Below are positions 1 through 7,160 of a stretch of 64,000 nt of DNA, one piece after another. The DNA lies in assembly GCF_013410565.1 (NCBI RefSeq), contig NZ_JACCFO010000001.1, positions 4,526,001 to 4,590,000 of the forward strand, given 5' to 3'. The position numbers and the translations under genes were made by a program. Numbering within the stretch: the first letter of the stretch is position 1; each line of letters starts with the position of its first letter. The DNA is from Streptomonospora nanhaiensis (lineage in GTDB: Bacteria > Actinomycetota > Actinomycetes > Streptosporangiales > Streptosporangiaceae). Under the pieces are notes generated by a model. It did no database searches, was not told the DNA's origin, and saw only the letters and a list, made by a program, of their open reading frames with translations.

Positions 1-2
1 TC

Positions 3-854
3 CCCGGCGACGCCTACGGCGGCACCTTCCGGCTGTTCTCCACGGTGCTGGAGCGCTGGGGCGTGCGCTGGGACGCGGTGCCCCAGTCCGACGTCGAGGC
101 GGTGCGCGCCGCAGTGCGGCCCGAGACCGTGGCCGTCTGGGCCGAGACCCCCACCAACCCGCTGCTCAACATCACCGACATCGAGGCGCTGGCGGGCGTG
201 GCCCACGAGGCGGGCGCCCTGCTCGTGGTCGACAACACCTTCGCCTCGCCCTACCTCCAGCGCCCGCTGACGCTGGGCGCCGACGTGGTCGTGCACTCCA
301 CCACCAAGTACCTGGGCGGGCACTCCGACGTGGTGGGCGGCGCGCTGGTGGTCTCCGACGCCGACCTGGGCCACCGGCTGGCCTTCCACCAGAACACGAT
401 GGGCGCGGTCGCCGGACCGTTCGACGCCTGGCTGACCCTGCGCGGCGTCAAGACCCTGGGCGTGCGCATGGACCGCCACTGCGCCAACGCCGAGCGCGTG
501 GTCGAGGCGCTGGTGGACCACCCGGCCGTGGCCGAGGTCTACTATCCGGGCCTGCCCGACCACCCCGGGCACAAGACCGCCGAGCGCCAGATGCGGGCCT
601 TCGGCGGCATGATCTCGTTCCGGCTGCGCGGCGGCGAGGACGCGGCGCTGAAGGTGTGCGAGCGCATGCGGGTGTTCACCCTGGGGGAGTCGCTGGGCGG
701 CGTGGAGTCGCTGATCGAGCACCCGGGCCGGATGACCCACGCCTCGGCGGCGGGGTCGCCGCTGGAGGTCCCGGCCGACCTGGTGCGGCTGTCGGTGGGG
801 ATCGAGTCGGCCGACGACCTGGTGGGCGACCTGGTCGCCGCGCTCGACCACTGA
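3..854 (+). CDS. metB: Cystathionine gamma-synthase/lyase, 5'-truncated by window edge
   Basis: A PLP enzyme of the Cys/Met metabolism family, joining or cleaving cystathionine in transsulfuration in the cytosol. The frame is open from base 3, and the first residues, PGDAYGGTFR, are the family's substrate-loop motif, so roughly 100 N-terminal residues lie outside the window. The Schiff-base lysine sits in HSTTKYLGGH (AAG at 306-308). The C-terminal motif with SLGGVESLIEHP is typical of gamma-synthases and gamma-lyases, which I cannot separate here. It ends just before a convergent hypothetical gene. In M. tuberculosis metB (Rv1079) likewise sits next to greA, which supports metB over other family members. 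Confidence 0.93.
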   Translation, partial: PGDAYGGTFRLFSTVLERWGVRWDAVPQSDVEAVRAAVRPETVAVWAETPTNPLLNITDIEALAGVAHEAGALLVVDNTFASPYLQRPLTLGADVVVHSTTKYLGGHSDVVGGALVVSDADLGHRLAFHQNTMGAVAGPFDAWLTLRGVKTLGVRMDRHCANAERVVEALVDHPAVAEVYYPGLPDHPGHKTAERQMRAFGGMISFRLRGGEDAALKVCERMRVFTLGESLGGVESLIEHPGRMTHASAAGSPLEVPADLVRLSVGIESADDLVGDLVAALDH

Positions 855-903
855 CACCCGGTCTCCGGCGCGCCGCCCGCGGCGTCGGGGGCGGACGGGC
901 CGG

Positions 904-1356
904 TCAGCGCGGCAGCGCGGCGCGCGCGTAGGCCGCGAGGCGGGCGTCGAAGCCGTCGCCGTAGTCGCGGAAGGACCGGTAGTGGGGGCGGTGGGGGCTG
1001 CCGGTCTCGGTGCCGGCGAGGACGCGGCCGACGACGGCGGCGACCTGGTCGGGATCGGGCAGCAGCCCCCCGGGCAGATACCGGGTGCGCTCCAGCGCCA
1101 CCCAGCCCTCGGCGTCCATGGGGCCGAAACGCCAGCCGCTCTCCTCGTCCCAGACGAACCGGAGCCGTCCGGGCGCCGCGGGACCACCGGAGCGGACGAT
1201 GACGGAGACGTCGCGCGGGTCCAGGGGATCGTTCCAGTGGTCGAGCACGTCGACGCCGCGGACGATGAGGCACTGAGCGACGAGTTCGACGTATGGCCGG
1301 GGCAGATCTACCCACGGGGCGGAATAAGGCGCGGGACAAGGGCCGAAATCGCTCAC
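904..1356 (-). CDS. DUF6292-like protein
   Basis: A 150-aa soluble protein starting with GTG. The middle carries RFVWDEESGWRFG, then a PGGLLPDPDQVAAVV stretch. This 'WDEetGW ... PDPdeV' layout is what I remember of the actinobacterial DUF6292 family, often found near regulators; no biochemical role is known to me. There is no signal peptide or membrane segment. It converges with metB (49-bp gap). Its upstream side is an unusually AT-rich stretch (about 1360-1410) that probably holds its promoter. The Shine-Dalgarno is weak: an AGGTGG lies about 15 nt upstream of the GTG. The family name is from memory and should be confirmed. Confidence 0.7.
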   Translation of the reverse strand: MSDFGPCPAPYSAPWVDLPRPYVELVAQCLIVRGVDVLDHWNDPLDPRDVSVIVRSGGPAAPGRLRFVWDEESGWRFGPMDAEGWVALERTRYLPGGLLPDPDQVAAVVGRVLAGTETGSPHRPHYRSFRDYGDGFDARLAAYARAALPR

Positions 1357-1694
1357 AGCGAAGTGTTTTCCACCTGGAAATTAAATGAAACAACATTTAG
1401 GCGGCAAAACACGGACACGATTGTGTCACGGCCTGGATACCCGGCCGGGACAATCCGTCACCGGTTTCCGTGCAATTCGCGGCTGACCAGGGGGATTTCC
1501 GGGATTTCGGCCTCTCCACCACCGCTGTGTCCCGCCGGGCGGGCCCCTCCACGGGGAGGGTCCGGCCTCCGGCGGGAACGGGCGGTGGTGGGAACGCGCG
1601 CCCGGGAGTGGCCGGGCGTGCGGTGTGTCCGCGGGGCGGACGTTCGCTCGTTCACTGCTTCCTGCGGGGGCGGGTCGGCGCTGACCCGGGAGGG
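1357..1694. other. Intergenic region without a gene
   Basis: This holds the probable promoter of the minus-strand DUF6292-like gene: an AT-rich patch around 1375-1410, unusual for this genome. It also holds a GC-rich hairpin at 1530-1577. A short minus-strand frame of 65 codons exists but has Arg/Pro-rich shadow composition and no ribosome site, so I do not call it. Confidence 0.5.
1530..1577 (-). terminator. Nested hairpin, possible terminator
   Basis: Outer arms TCCCGCCGG (1530-1538) and CCGGCGGGA (1569-1577) enclose inner arms CCCTCC (1545-1550) and GGAGGG (1555-1560). It lies about 120 bp downstream of the minus-strand small membrane gene and could end its transcript. There is no U-tract, as is usual in this genome. 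Confidence 0.4.
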
Positions 1695-1946
1695 CTAGAC
1701 CAGCGCGCCGGGCCGGCCGAACTCGTCCTCGTCGTCACCGTCGTCCTCGACGCTGTCGAGGAAGCGGAGGCCGGTGACGCTGCGGCCGGCGCCCGAGAAG
1801 GTGCGCTTGTCGCGGCCGTGGCGCAGGGCGCGGAAGTGGCCGCGGTCGGTTCGCTTGATGCCGATGGTGGCGGCCACGAGCACTCCCAGCACGACGCTGA
1901 AGAACGCCACGAGCAGGATCACCACCGCTCCGAATACCAGGGGCAT
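1695..1946 (-). CDS. Small single-pass membrane protein, copy 1
   Basis: An 83-aa protein. Residues 1-28 form one hydrophobic helix (MPLVFGAVVILLVAFF onward), followed by a basic then acidic cytosolic tail ending in a run rich in D and E. The ATG at 1946 was chosen because a near-perfect ribosome site (GAGAGGAGGGG) sits just before it; an in-frame GTG at 1991 would add 15 residues. It is transcribed divergently from the GntR regulator that starts at 2186, and a dyad at 1965-1991 lies in its leader. The same layout, site and dyad recur at 3186-3698. I recognise no family. The context suggests a membrane protein regulated by, or sensed with, the neighbouring GntR protein. Confidence 0.75.
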   Translation of the reverse strand: MPLVFGAVVILLVAFFSVVLGVLVAATIGIKRTDRGHFRALRHGRDKRTFSGAGRSVTGLRFLDSVEDDGDDEDEFGRPGALV

Positions 1947-1964
1947 GTCCCCTCCTCTCGCTGC

Positions 1965-1991
1965 GTGCGAGCGCCCGTCCGACGTTCGCAC
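1965..1991 (-). promoter_or_regulatory. Conserved dyad/hairpin in leader of small membrane gene, copy 1
   Basis: Nine-base arms GTGCGAGCG (1965-1973) and CGTTCGCAC (1983-1991) flank a nine-base centre CCCGTCCGA. One arm position is mismatched on the transcribed strand. The same element, with an identical centre, precedes the second small membrane gene. It lies about 6 nt upstream of the ribosome site, so it could be an operator, an RNA hairpin, or part of a longer N-terminus. Confidence 0.5.
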
Positions 1992-2091
1992 GGCCCCGGC
2001 CCGGATTGGCCGGGAGGGGAATGAACCACTCCTCCGTCTGGTGCTGCCTAGAAGGTTTGCCGGTGTCTGTCTCCTCTTCGGCGTTATGCGA

Positions 2092-2164
2092 TTCATTCCT
2101 ACCTTTAGAATGAACCGGCGGTGGTGGTTCGTCAACAGGTCTGAGTAGAATCATTCGAACGAAT
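2092..2164 (+). promoter_or_regulatory. Two inverted repeats upstream of GntR copy 1
   Basis: TTCATTC (2092-2098) pairs with GAATGAA (2108-2114) over a 9-nt spacer. ATTCG (2153-2157) pairs with CGAAT (2160-2164) over 2 nt. Both are AT-rich islands in a GC-rich context, within 100 bp of the GTG start, as expected of autoregulatory operators. The two share the ATTC/GAAT half-site. No experimental site is known to me. Confidence 0.45.
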
Positions 2165-2185
2165 CAGTGAATCAGGGGGGCGGCT

Positions 2186-2983
2186 GTGGAACCTCAGCAC
2201 CTGCGCATAGCCGGTGACCTCATGGAGAAGATCGACGAGGGCGACTACGCGCCCGGCGCCCAGCTCCCCACCGAGGAAGAGCTGATGCGCGAGTGGGGAA
2301 CCTCGCGCAACACCGTCCGCCGGGCCCTGCAGGAGCTGGCCAACCGCGGCCGGATCGACACCAAGCAGGGCAGCGGCAGCACGGTGCGCCGCTACCGGCC
2401 CACGCTCCACCTGGCCTCGCCCGCGCCCGCCGGATCCGACGCCGAGCGCTACGAGGCCTACATCAACCGCCTCCGCGAGGAGGAGGGCAAGGTCCCCACC
2501 GAGCGCCTGGAGGTCGGCCGCGAACCCGCCGCCGGCGTGCTGGCCGGCCTGCTGAAGCTCGACCCCGACAACCCCCGGGCGTTCGTGGTCATCCGCCGGT
2601 GCGACCGCGTCATCGGGCCGCAGCTGTGGCAGCGGCAGGAGTCCTACTACCCGGGGTTCATCGCCGAGGGCACCGCGCTGGAGCTGCCCACCGACATCCC
2701 CGGCGGCACCAAGGACGTCATCGCCGCCCTGGGCTACCCCCAGACCGGCGCCTGGGACGTCATCGGGGCGAAGATGCCCTCGCTCAAGGACTCCGCGCGC
2801 TTCGGGATCGGCCCGGGGGTGCCGCTGCTGGTGCACGAGCGGGTGGCCTACTCCGGCACGACCCCGATCCGGTTCACCCGCACCACCATGCCGGCCGACC
2901 GCCACAAGCTCTTCTACGCCGAGGGCGACATCGACCCCGGGGTGCTGCGCACCATCACCGACGTCAGCGTCTACGAGCGCTGA
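2186..2983 (+). CDS. GntR/HutC-type transcriptional regulator, copy 1
   Basis: A 265-aa one-component regulator. A winged helix occupies about residues 1-72 (PTEEELMREWGTSRNTVRRA, then a QGSGSTVRR wing), followed by a UTRA ligand-binding domain at about 95-260. The GTG start has a G-rich site (GGGGGG) and gives an N-terminus, EPQHLR, matching copy 2. The recognition-helix stretch GTSRNTVRRALQELANRGR is identical in copy 2, so both should read the same operator. HutC members usually bind a small metabolite through UTRA; the ligand here is unknown. It diverges from a small membrane protein, its likely target, and probably regulates itself through the inverted repeats upstream. Confidence 0.9.
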   Translation: MEPQHLRIAGDLMEKIDEGDYAPGAQLPTEEELMREWGTSRNTVRRALQELANRGRIDTKQGSGSTVRRYRPTLHLASPAPAGSDAERYEAYINRLREEEGKVPTERLEVGREPAAGVLAGLLKLDPDNPRAFVVIRRCDRVIGPQLWQRQESYYPGFIAEGTALELPTDIPGGTKDVIAALGYPQTGAWDVIGAKMPSLKDSARFGIGPGVPLLVHERVAYSGTTPIRFTRTTMPADRHKLFYAEGDIDPGVLRTITDVSVYER

Positions 2984-3042
2984 GGGGCCGCGGGGACCGC
3001 GGGTGACGACGCCCCGCGAGGGCTGAGGCGCCGCGCGGCCTG

Positions 3043-3077
3043 GGCGGCGCCCGCCCCCCTCCTCGGCGGGCGCCGCC
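3043..3077. terminator. Bidirectional terminator hairpin
   Basis: A perfect 13-bp stem, GGCGGCGCCCGCC (3043-3055) with its complement at 3065-3077, and a 9-nt loop. It lies between the convergent ends of GntR copy 1 and small membrane gene copy 2. Confidence 0.7.
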
Positions 3078-3185
3078 TGCCGGACCCCGGGGGCGGGGCC
3101 GGCGGACCGCGGCGGTCAGGCGACCCGGCCGCCCGGGCGGCTACCCGGTGGCCCGGTCACGGGCGGCGGGTGGGGGTCACAGGGG

Positions 3186-3434
3186 TCACACGCGTCCGGC
3201 GGCGTTGCCGGAGAGTTCGCCGGCCGACCGCGGGGTCCGCGCGGTCGGCCCGGTGGCCGCGTTGTCGGGGGCGGTCCGCGCCCGCGGGACCACGGGCCCC
3301 GCGCCGGGGCGGCCCCGGTGCCGGGGCGGCCGGGGGCGGTCGGAGCCCTCGCCCTTGCCGATCGAGGCGGCCAGCGCCATGCCCACCGCGAAGGCCGCGA
3401 CGACCACGGCGGCCACGATCACAACAGTCAGCAT
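3186..3434 (-). CDS. Small single-pass membrane protein, copy 2
   Basis: An 82-aa paralogue in layout of the gene ending at 1695. A hydrophobic helix at residues 2-24 (MLTVVIVAAVVVAAFAVGMA onward) is followed by a Pro/Arg-rich tail. The tails of the two copies do not align well; only the topology, the leader and the ribosome site are kept. The ATG at 3434 follows GAGAGGAGGGGAGACG, nearly identical to copy 1. It diverges from GntR copy 2. The repeated divergent pairing suggests a duplicated functional unit, membrane partner plus regulator. I do not recognise a family. An upstream in-frame GTG (3485) would add 17 residues and is the main alternative start. Confidence 0.7.
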   Translation of the reverse strand: MLTVVIVAAVVVAAFAVGMALAASIGKGEGSDRPRPPRHRGRPGAGPVVPRARTAPDNAATGPTARTPRSAGELSGNAAGRV

Positions 3435-3458
3435 CGTCTCCCCTCCTCTCCGTCTGCC

Positions 3459-3485
3459 GTGCGGGCGCCCGTCCGACGCCCGCAC
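3459..3485 (-). promoter_or_regulatory. Conserved dyad/hairpin in leader of small membrane gene, copy 2
   Basis: Perfect nine-base arms GTGCGGGCG (3459-3467) and CGCCCGCAC (3477-3485) around the centre CCCGTCCGA, the same centre as in copy 1. One stem position differs between the copies as a compensated pair (A/T versus G/C), which hints at selection for pairing or symmetry. Confidence 0.5.
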
Positions 3486-3563
3486 GGCCGCCGCGCGGGG
3501 GCGCGGCGCGGGGGACGCCTCCGCAAAGCCGCGACGACACCGGTGACCTCGGGGACTTGATCA

Positions 3564-3624
3564 TCAAGTCGTTGGAGTCTAGTGTCCTAGTCAACTCATT
3601 GGAGTCGTACCCACAAGTCAACTC
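3564..3624 (+). repeat. Direct repeats upstream of GntR copy 2
   Basis: TCAAGTCGTTGGAGTC (3564-3579) and TCAACTCATTGGAGTC (3591-3606) match at 14 of 16 positions with a 27-bp period. A third, partial copy, CAAGTCAACTC, is at 3614-3624. The stretch is AT-rich and lies 75-135 bp before the start, suggesting multiple regulator sites or promoter elements. The period is about 2.6 helical turns. Confidence 0.5.
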
Positions 3625-3697
3625 TGCGGCGCGATTGTGGCGCCGTCAAGACTTACGGGTAGACTTATCGGAACGAATTCCGCGCTGTGGAGCGATG

Positions 3698-4498
3698 ATG
3701 GAACCCCGGCACCTGGTGATCGCTCGCGCGCTGCTGTCCGAGATCGACGGCGGCCGCTACGAGCCAGGCGACAGCCTGCCCACCGAGGAGCAGCTCATGG
3801 CCTCCTACGGCACGTCCCGCAACACCGTGCGGCGCGCCCTGCAGGAGCTGGCCAACCGGGGGCGCATCGACATCAAGCAGGGCAGCGGCAGCACGGTGCG
3901 CCGGCCCCGCCGGCCGATCGTGCACGTCGCGTCCTCGATCGAGGGAATCCCCGACGACGAGCGCTACGCCCGCTATGTCGAGCGCATGTCCAAGGAGCAG
4001 ACCGAGGAGCCGCGGCTGCGGTTCCAGGCCCGGCGCGGGCCCGCGGGCGGCCGCATCGCGCGGCTGCTCAGGATCGACCCGAACCGGCCCGGGGCGTTCG
4101 TGCTGTGCCGCCGCTGCGACCGCATGTTCGGCGCGCGGCTGTGGGAGCGCCAGCTCAGCTACTACCCGGGCCACATCGCCGAGGGGTCCGAACTGGAGAC
4201 CCCCGAGGACATCCCGACCGGCACCAAGGAGGTGCTGGCCGCCATGGGCTATCCGCAGACCCGCCACTGGGACGTCATCCGGGCCGAGATGCCCTCGATC
4301 AAGGACTCCGACCGCTTCGGCATGGGCCCGGGGATCCCCCTGCTGGTGCACGAGCGGCTGGCCTTCTCCGGCGACACCCCGATCCGCTACACCGTGACCC
4401 GGATGCCCGCGGACCGGCACCACCTGATGTACGTGGAGGGCGACACCTCCGAGGACGACCTGCTCGACGCGCTCCAGGCCAACACCTACGACGACTGA
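3698..4498 (+). CDS. GntR/HutC-type transcriptional regulator, copy 2
   Basis: A 266-aa paralogue of the regulator at 2186: winged helix at 1-72, then UTRA at about 95-260. The two share long blocks such as DIPxGTKxVxAAxGYPQT and VPLLVHER-like segments. ATG 3698 is preferred over ATG 3695 because it aligns with copy 1 (EPRHLV/EPQHLR) and has GGAG 5-6 nt upstream. The identical recognition helix implies overlapping DNA targets and possible cross-talk or heterodimers with copy 1. The next gene begins 33 bp downstream on the same strand and encodes a UTRA-only paralogue, so the two are probably co-transcribed. The ligand is unknown. Confidence 0.9.
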   Translation: MEPRHLVIARALLSEIDGGRYEPGDSLPTEEQLMASYGTSRNTVRRALQELANRGRIDIKQGSGSTVRRPRRPIVHVASSIEGIPDDERYARYVERMSKEQTEEPRLRFQARRGPAGGRIARLLRIDPNRPGAFVLCRRCDRMFGARLWERQLSYYPGHIAEGSELETPEDIPTGTKEVLAAMGYPQTRHWDVIRAEMPSIKDSDRFGMGPGIPLLVHERLAFSGDTPIRYTVTRMPADRHHLMYVEGDTSEDDLLDALQANTYDD

Positions 4499-4531
4499 CT
4501 GCTGAAACCGCACCCCGAAAAGGTGTTCTGT

Positions 4532-5092
4532 ATGAATGATGGCAACGGTGCCTTCCGTTACCCGGCCTCCCGCGAGCACGTGCGCGACTCCAAGGTCACC
4601 CACGACGCCTTCGACCAGTTCGTCGTCGACTCCGGACGCGAACCCAGCAAGCGGCTCCGGGTGGAGCGGCACGACTCCGTGCCCCAGCCCATCGCCGACC
4701 GCCTGGGCACCTCGGCGGCCGTGAGCCGCCGGGCCGTGCGGGCCATCGACGGCCGCACGGTCGCGATCGAGACCTCCTACTACCCGGCCGACCTCGCCGA
4801 GGGCACCCCGCTGGTGGAGGAGGCCGACATCCCCGCCGGCACCATCAGCGTCCTGGCCGGGCTCGGCCACGCCCAGACCGGCTACCAGGACGAGCTGACC
4901 GCCCACCAGATCGGCCCCAACGAGGCCGCCGACCTCGGCGTCGCCGAGGGCACGCCCGCGCTGCAGACCGTGCGCACCGTGTGGTCGGCCTCCCGCGTCC
5001 TGCGGGTGACCGTGACCGTCAGCCCGCTGGGCGGCGGCCTGGTCATGTGCTACGAGACCGGCGCCCCGGCCCCCGTGGCGTTCGGGGGCTGA
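4532..5092 (+). CDS. UTRA-domain protein lacking a DNA-binding domain
   Basis: A 186-aa protein that aligns with the UTRA halves of the two upstream regulators: SYYPADLAEGTPL, ADIPAGT and LGHAQTG correspond to SYYPGxIAEGxxL, xDIPxGT and xGYPQT. The winged helix is absent; about 30 unrelated residues stand in its place. ATG 4532 has AAAGG about 9 nt upstream; a GTG at 4523 would add three residues. UTRA domains bind ligand and dimerise, so this may be a ligand sink or a dominant-negative heterodimer partner for the regulators (inference). It could instead be a truncated duplicate under decay, but the frame is clean and the ribosome site is good. Confidence 0.8.
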   Translation: MNDGNGAFRYPASREHVRDSKVTHDAFDQFVVDSGREPSKRLRVERHDSVPQPIADRLGTSAAVSRRAVRAIDGRTVAIETSYYPADLAEGTPLVEEADIPAGTISVLAGLGHAQTGYQDELTAHQIGPNEAADLGVAEGTPALQTVRTVWSASRVLRVTVTVSPLGGGLVMCYETGAPAPVAFGG

Positions 5093-5110
5093 TCCGCCGG
5101 GGCCGGATGC

Positions 5111-7069
5111 TCAGCCGGTCCTGCGGCGGCGGCTGAGGAAGTCCCGCACCACGTACCCGCCGAGGCGGTCGGGGTCGGGGCGCACCACCCGGCCGCCGTT
5201 GCGGCGGGCCACCTCGTCCACGAACCGCTCCAGGCGGGGGTCGTCGGCCAGCAGGAACACGTTGAGCGCGGCCCCGCGGCGGGTCATGCGGTCGACCTCG
5301 GCCAGCGTGGCGGCCGTGGTGTCGGCCGAGGGCGGCCAGGCGAACGCGGCCGACCCGTCGCGCAGCAGGTGCGCCGTCGGCTCGCCGTCGGTCACCACCA
5401 GCACGATCGGCTCGAAGTCGGCGTGGCGGTCCAGGTGCCGCCCGGCCAGCAGCAGCGCGTGCTGCAGGTTGGTGCCCTGGACCGGCTCCCAGGACAGCTC
5501 GGCCAGGCCGTGGGCGGGGAGTTCGCGGGCGTAGTCGCTGAACCCGATGATCTGCACCGCGTCCTGGGGGAAGCGGGTGGTCACCAGGGAGTGCAGCGCC
5601 ATGGCGGTCTGCTTTGCGCTGCCCCACAGGTCGCGCAGCGCCATGGAGTAGGACAGGTCGACCAGCAGGCACACGGCCGCGGCGTCGCGGCGCTCGGTCT
5701 CGACGACCTCGAAGTCCTCCGGCCGCATCCGGACCGGCCCGCCCGGCTCGGCCGCGCCCCGGCCGATCGCGTTGCGCAGCGTGCGCACCACGTCCAGCGG
5801 CTCCTCGTCGCCGAACTCCCAGGGGCGGCCGGCCCCGGTGGGCTCGCCCCAGCGGCCGGCGGAGTCGGCGGCGTGCCCGCCCGAGCGGCTGTGGCCGGCG
5901 GTGTCGGCGAAGACCTCCCGCAGCGCGGTCTCGCCGAGGCGGCGCACGGCCTTGGGGGTCAGCCGCAGCCGGTTCCGCGAGCCTTCGAGGTAGCCCTGGT
6001 CGCGCAGTTCGCGCTCCAGGGCGCGCAGGCGCTCCAGGTCGTCGACCGCGGGGCGGCCCAGCGCCCGGCGTACGGCGTCCTCGTCGATGTCCTCCAGCCC
6101 GGCCCCGGCATAGCCCTGGCTGAGCGCGGTGTCGAGTTCGGCGAGGTCGGCCAGCTCCTGCACGGCGGTGGTGGCGTCGCCGGCGCCCAGGCCCTCGGGG
6201 CCGTCCACGTCCTCGGCACCGCCCCAGGCGAGGTCGGGGCGGCGGGCGCGCAGCGCGCCGGAGAGCCGGTCCAGCGCGTCGGCCAGGCCCGACTCCCGGG
6301 CCGCCTGGTCCATCAGGCCGCCCAGCTCGGCCCGCTGCTCGGGCGTGAGGGAGTTCATCATGCGCTGGGCGGCGGCGGAGCGCCGCGCCAGGGTGTCGAC
6401 CAGCTCCTCCAGGTTCCGCGGCCGGGGGTCGTCGGGGAACATGTCGCCGTAGGCGGCCATGAACCGGTCGAAGTCGTCCTGGGTGTGCTCGCCGCGCTCG
6501 TCGTCCTCCAGCATGGCGTTGAGCGCGTCGATCATCTCGCGCACCCGGCGCATGTCCTCGGGGGTGCTCCGCTCCAGCGCCTGCTTCATGCCCTGGAACC
6601 GGGTGTCCAGCACCTCGCGGCGCAGCAGGTCGCGCAGCTCCTCGAAGCTGCGCCGGGCCGCCTCCGACCGCCACCGGTAGTCGGCCAGGCGGCGCACGGC
6701 CGCCGCGGTGTCCGCGGGCAGGGAGTCCAGCTCGGCCTCGCGGAAGCGGGCGTCGTCGGAGGGGTCGGGGAACAGCTCGGCGCGCTCCTGGCCGATCGCG
6801 CGGTCCAGCAGCGCGCGGGCCTGCTCCAGGGTGCCGTCGAGCCGGCCTTTGGAGCGGATGTGCTCGCGGCGCTCGCGCACCCGGCGCAGCAGGTCGTCCA
6901 GGCCGCTGACGCCCTGGGTGCCGCGGCGCAGCAGGTCGCGCAGGGCCCGCTGCGGCTTGGCGCCGGCCATGATGTCGCGGCCCAGTTCGTCCAGCGCCGC
7001 GCGGACGTCGTAGGGCGGCGCGAGCGGGTCGGGGCCGTCGTCGTAGGGGCCGTATCGGAAGCGGTCCAC
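5111..7069 (-). CDS. VWA domain-containing protein (MoxR/CoxE-like partner)
   Basis: A 652-aa cytosolic protein. The long N-terminal part is helical and charged. The C-terminal third (from about 466) is a von Willebrand A domain with a complete MIDAS: DLSYS (D471, S473, S475), GTN (T about 533) and VTDGE (D about 560). GTG start with AAGGGAG about 8 nt before it. Its 3'-proximal partner upstream is an AAA ATPase of the chelatase type, the classic ATPase/VWA chaperone pairing that remodels or metallates a client. The client is not evident. The order ATPase then VWA, on the same strand with a 91-bp gap, suggests one operon. Confidence 0.9.
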   Translation of the reverse strand: MDRFRYGPYDDGPDPLAPPYDVRAALDELGRDIMAGAKPQRALRDLLRRGTQGVSGLDDLLRRVRERREHIRSKGRLDGTLEQARALLDRAIGQERAELFPDPSDDARFREAELDSLPADTAAAVRRLADYRWRSEAARRSFEELRDLLRREVLDTRFQGMKQALERSTPEDMRRVREMIDALNAMLEDDERGEHTQDDFDRFMAAYGDMFPDDPRPRNLEELVDTLARRSAAAQRMMNSLTPEQRAELGGLMDQAARESGLADALDRLSGALRARRPDLAWGGAEDVDGPEGLGAGDATTAVQELADLAELDTALSQGYAGAGLEDIDEDAVRRALGRPAVDDLERLRALERELRDQGYLEGSRNRLRLTPKAVRRLGETALREVFADTAGHSRSGGHAADSAGRWGEPTGAGRPWEFGDEEPLDVVRTLRNAIGRGAAEPGGPVRMRPEDFEVVETERRDAAAVCLLVDLSYSMALRDLWGSAKQTAMALHSLVTTRFPQDAVQIIGFSDYARELPAHGLAELSWEPVQGTNLQHALLLAGRHLDRHADFEPIVLVVTDGEPTAHLLRDGSAAFAWPPSADTTAATLAEVDRMTRRGAALNVFLLADDPRLERFVDEVARRNGGRVVRPDPDRLGGYVVRDFLSRRRRTG

Positions 7070-7160
7070 GGGTGGTCTCCCTTCGCCGCGGGCGCGGCGG
7101 TGCGCGGCCGGACGCCGCGCCGGCCAAGGGGCGCCGGGCGCGCGTGCGCCCGGCGCCCGG

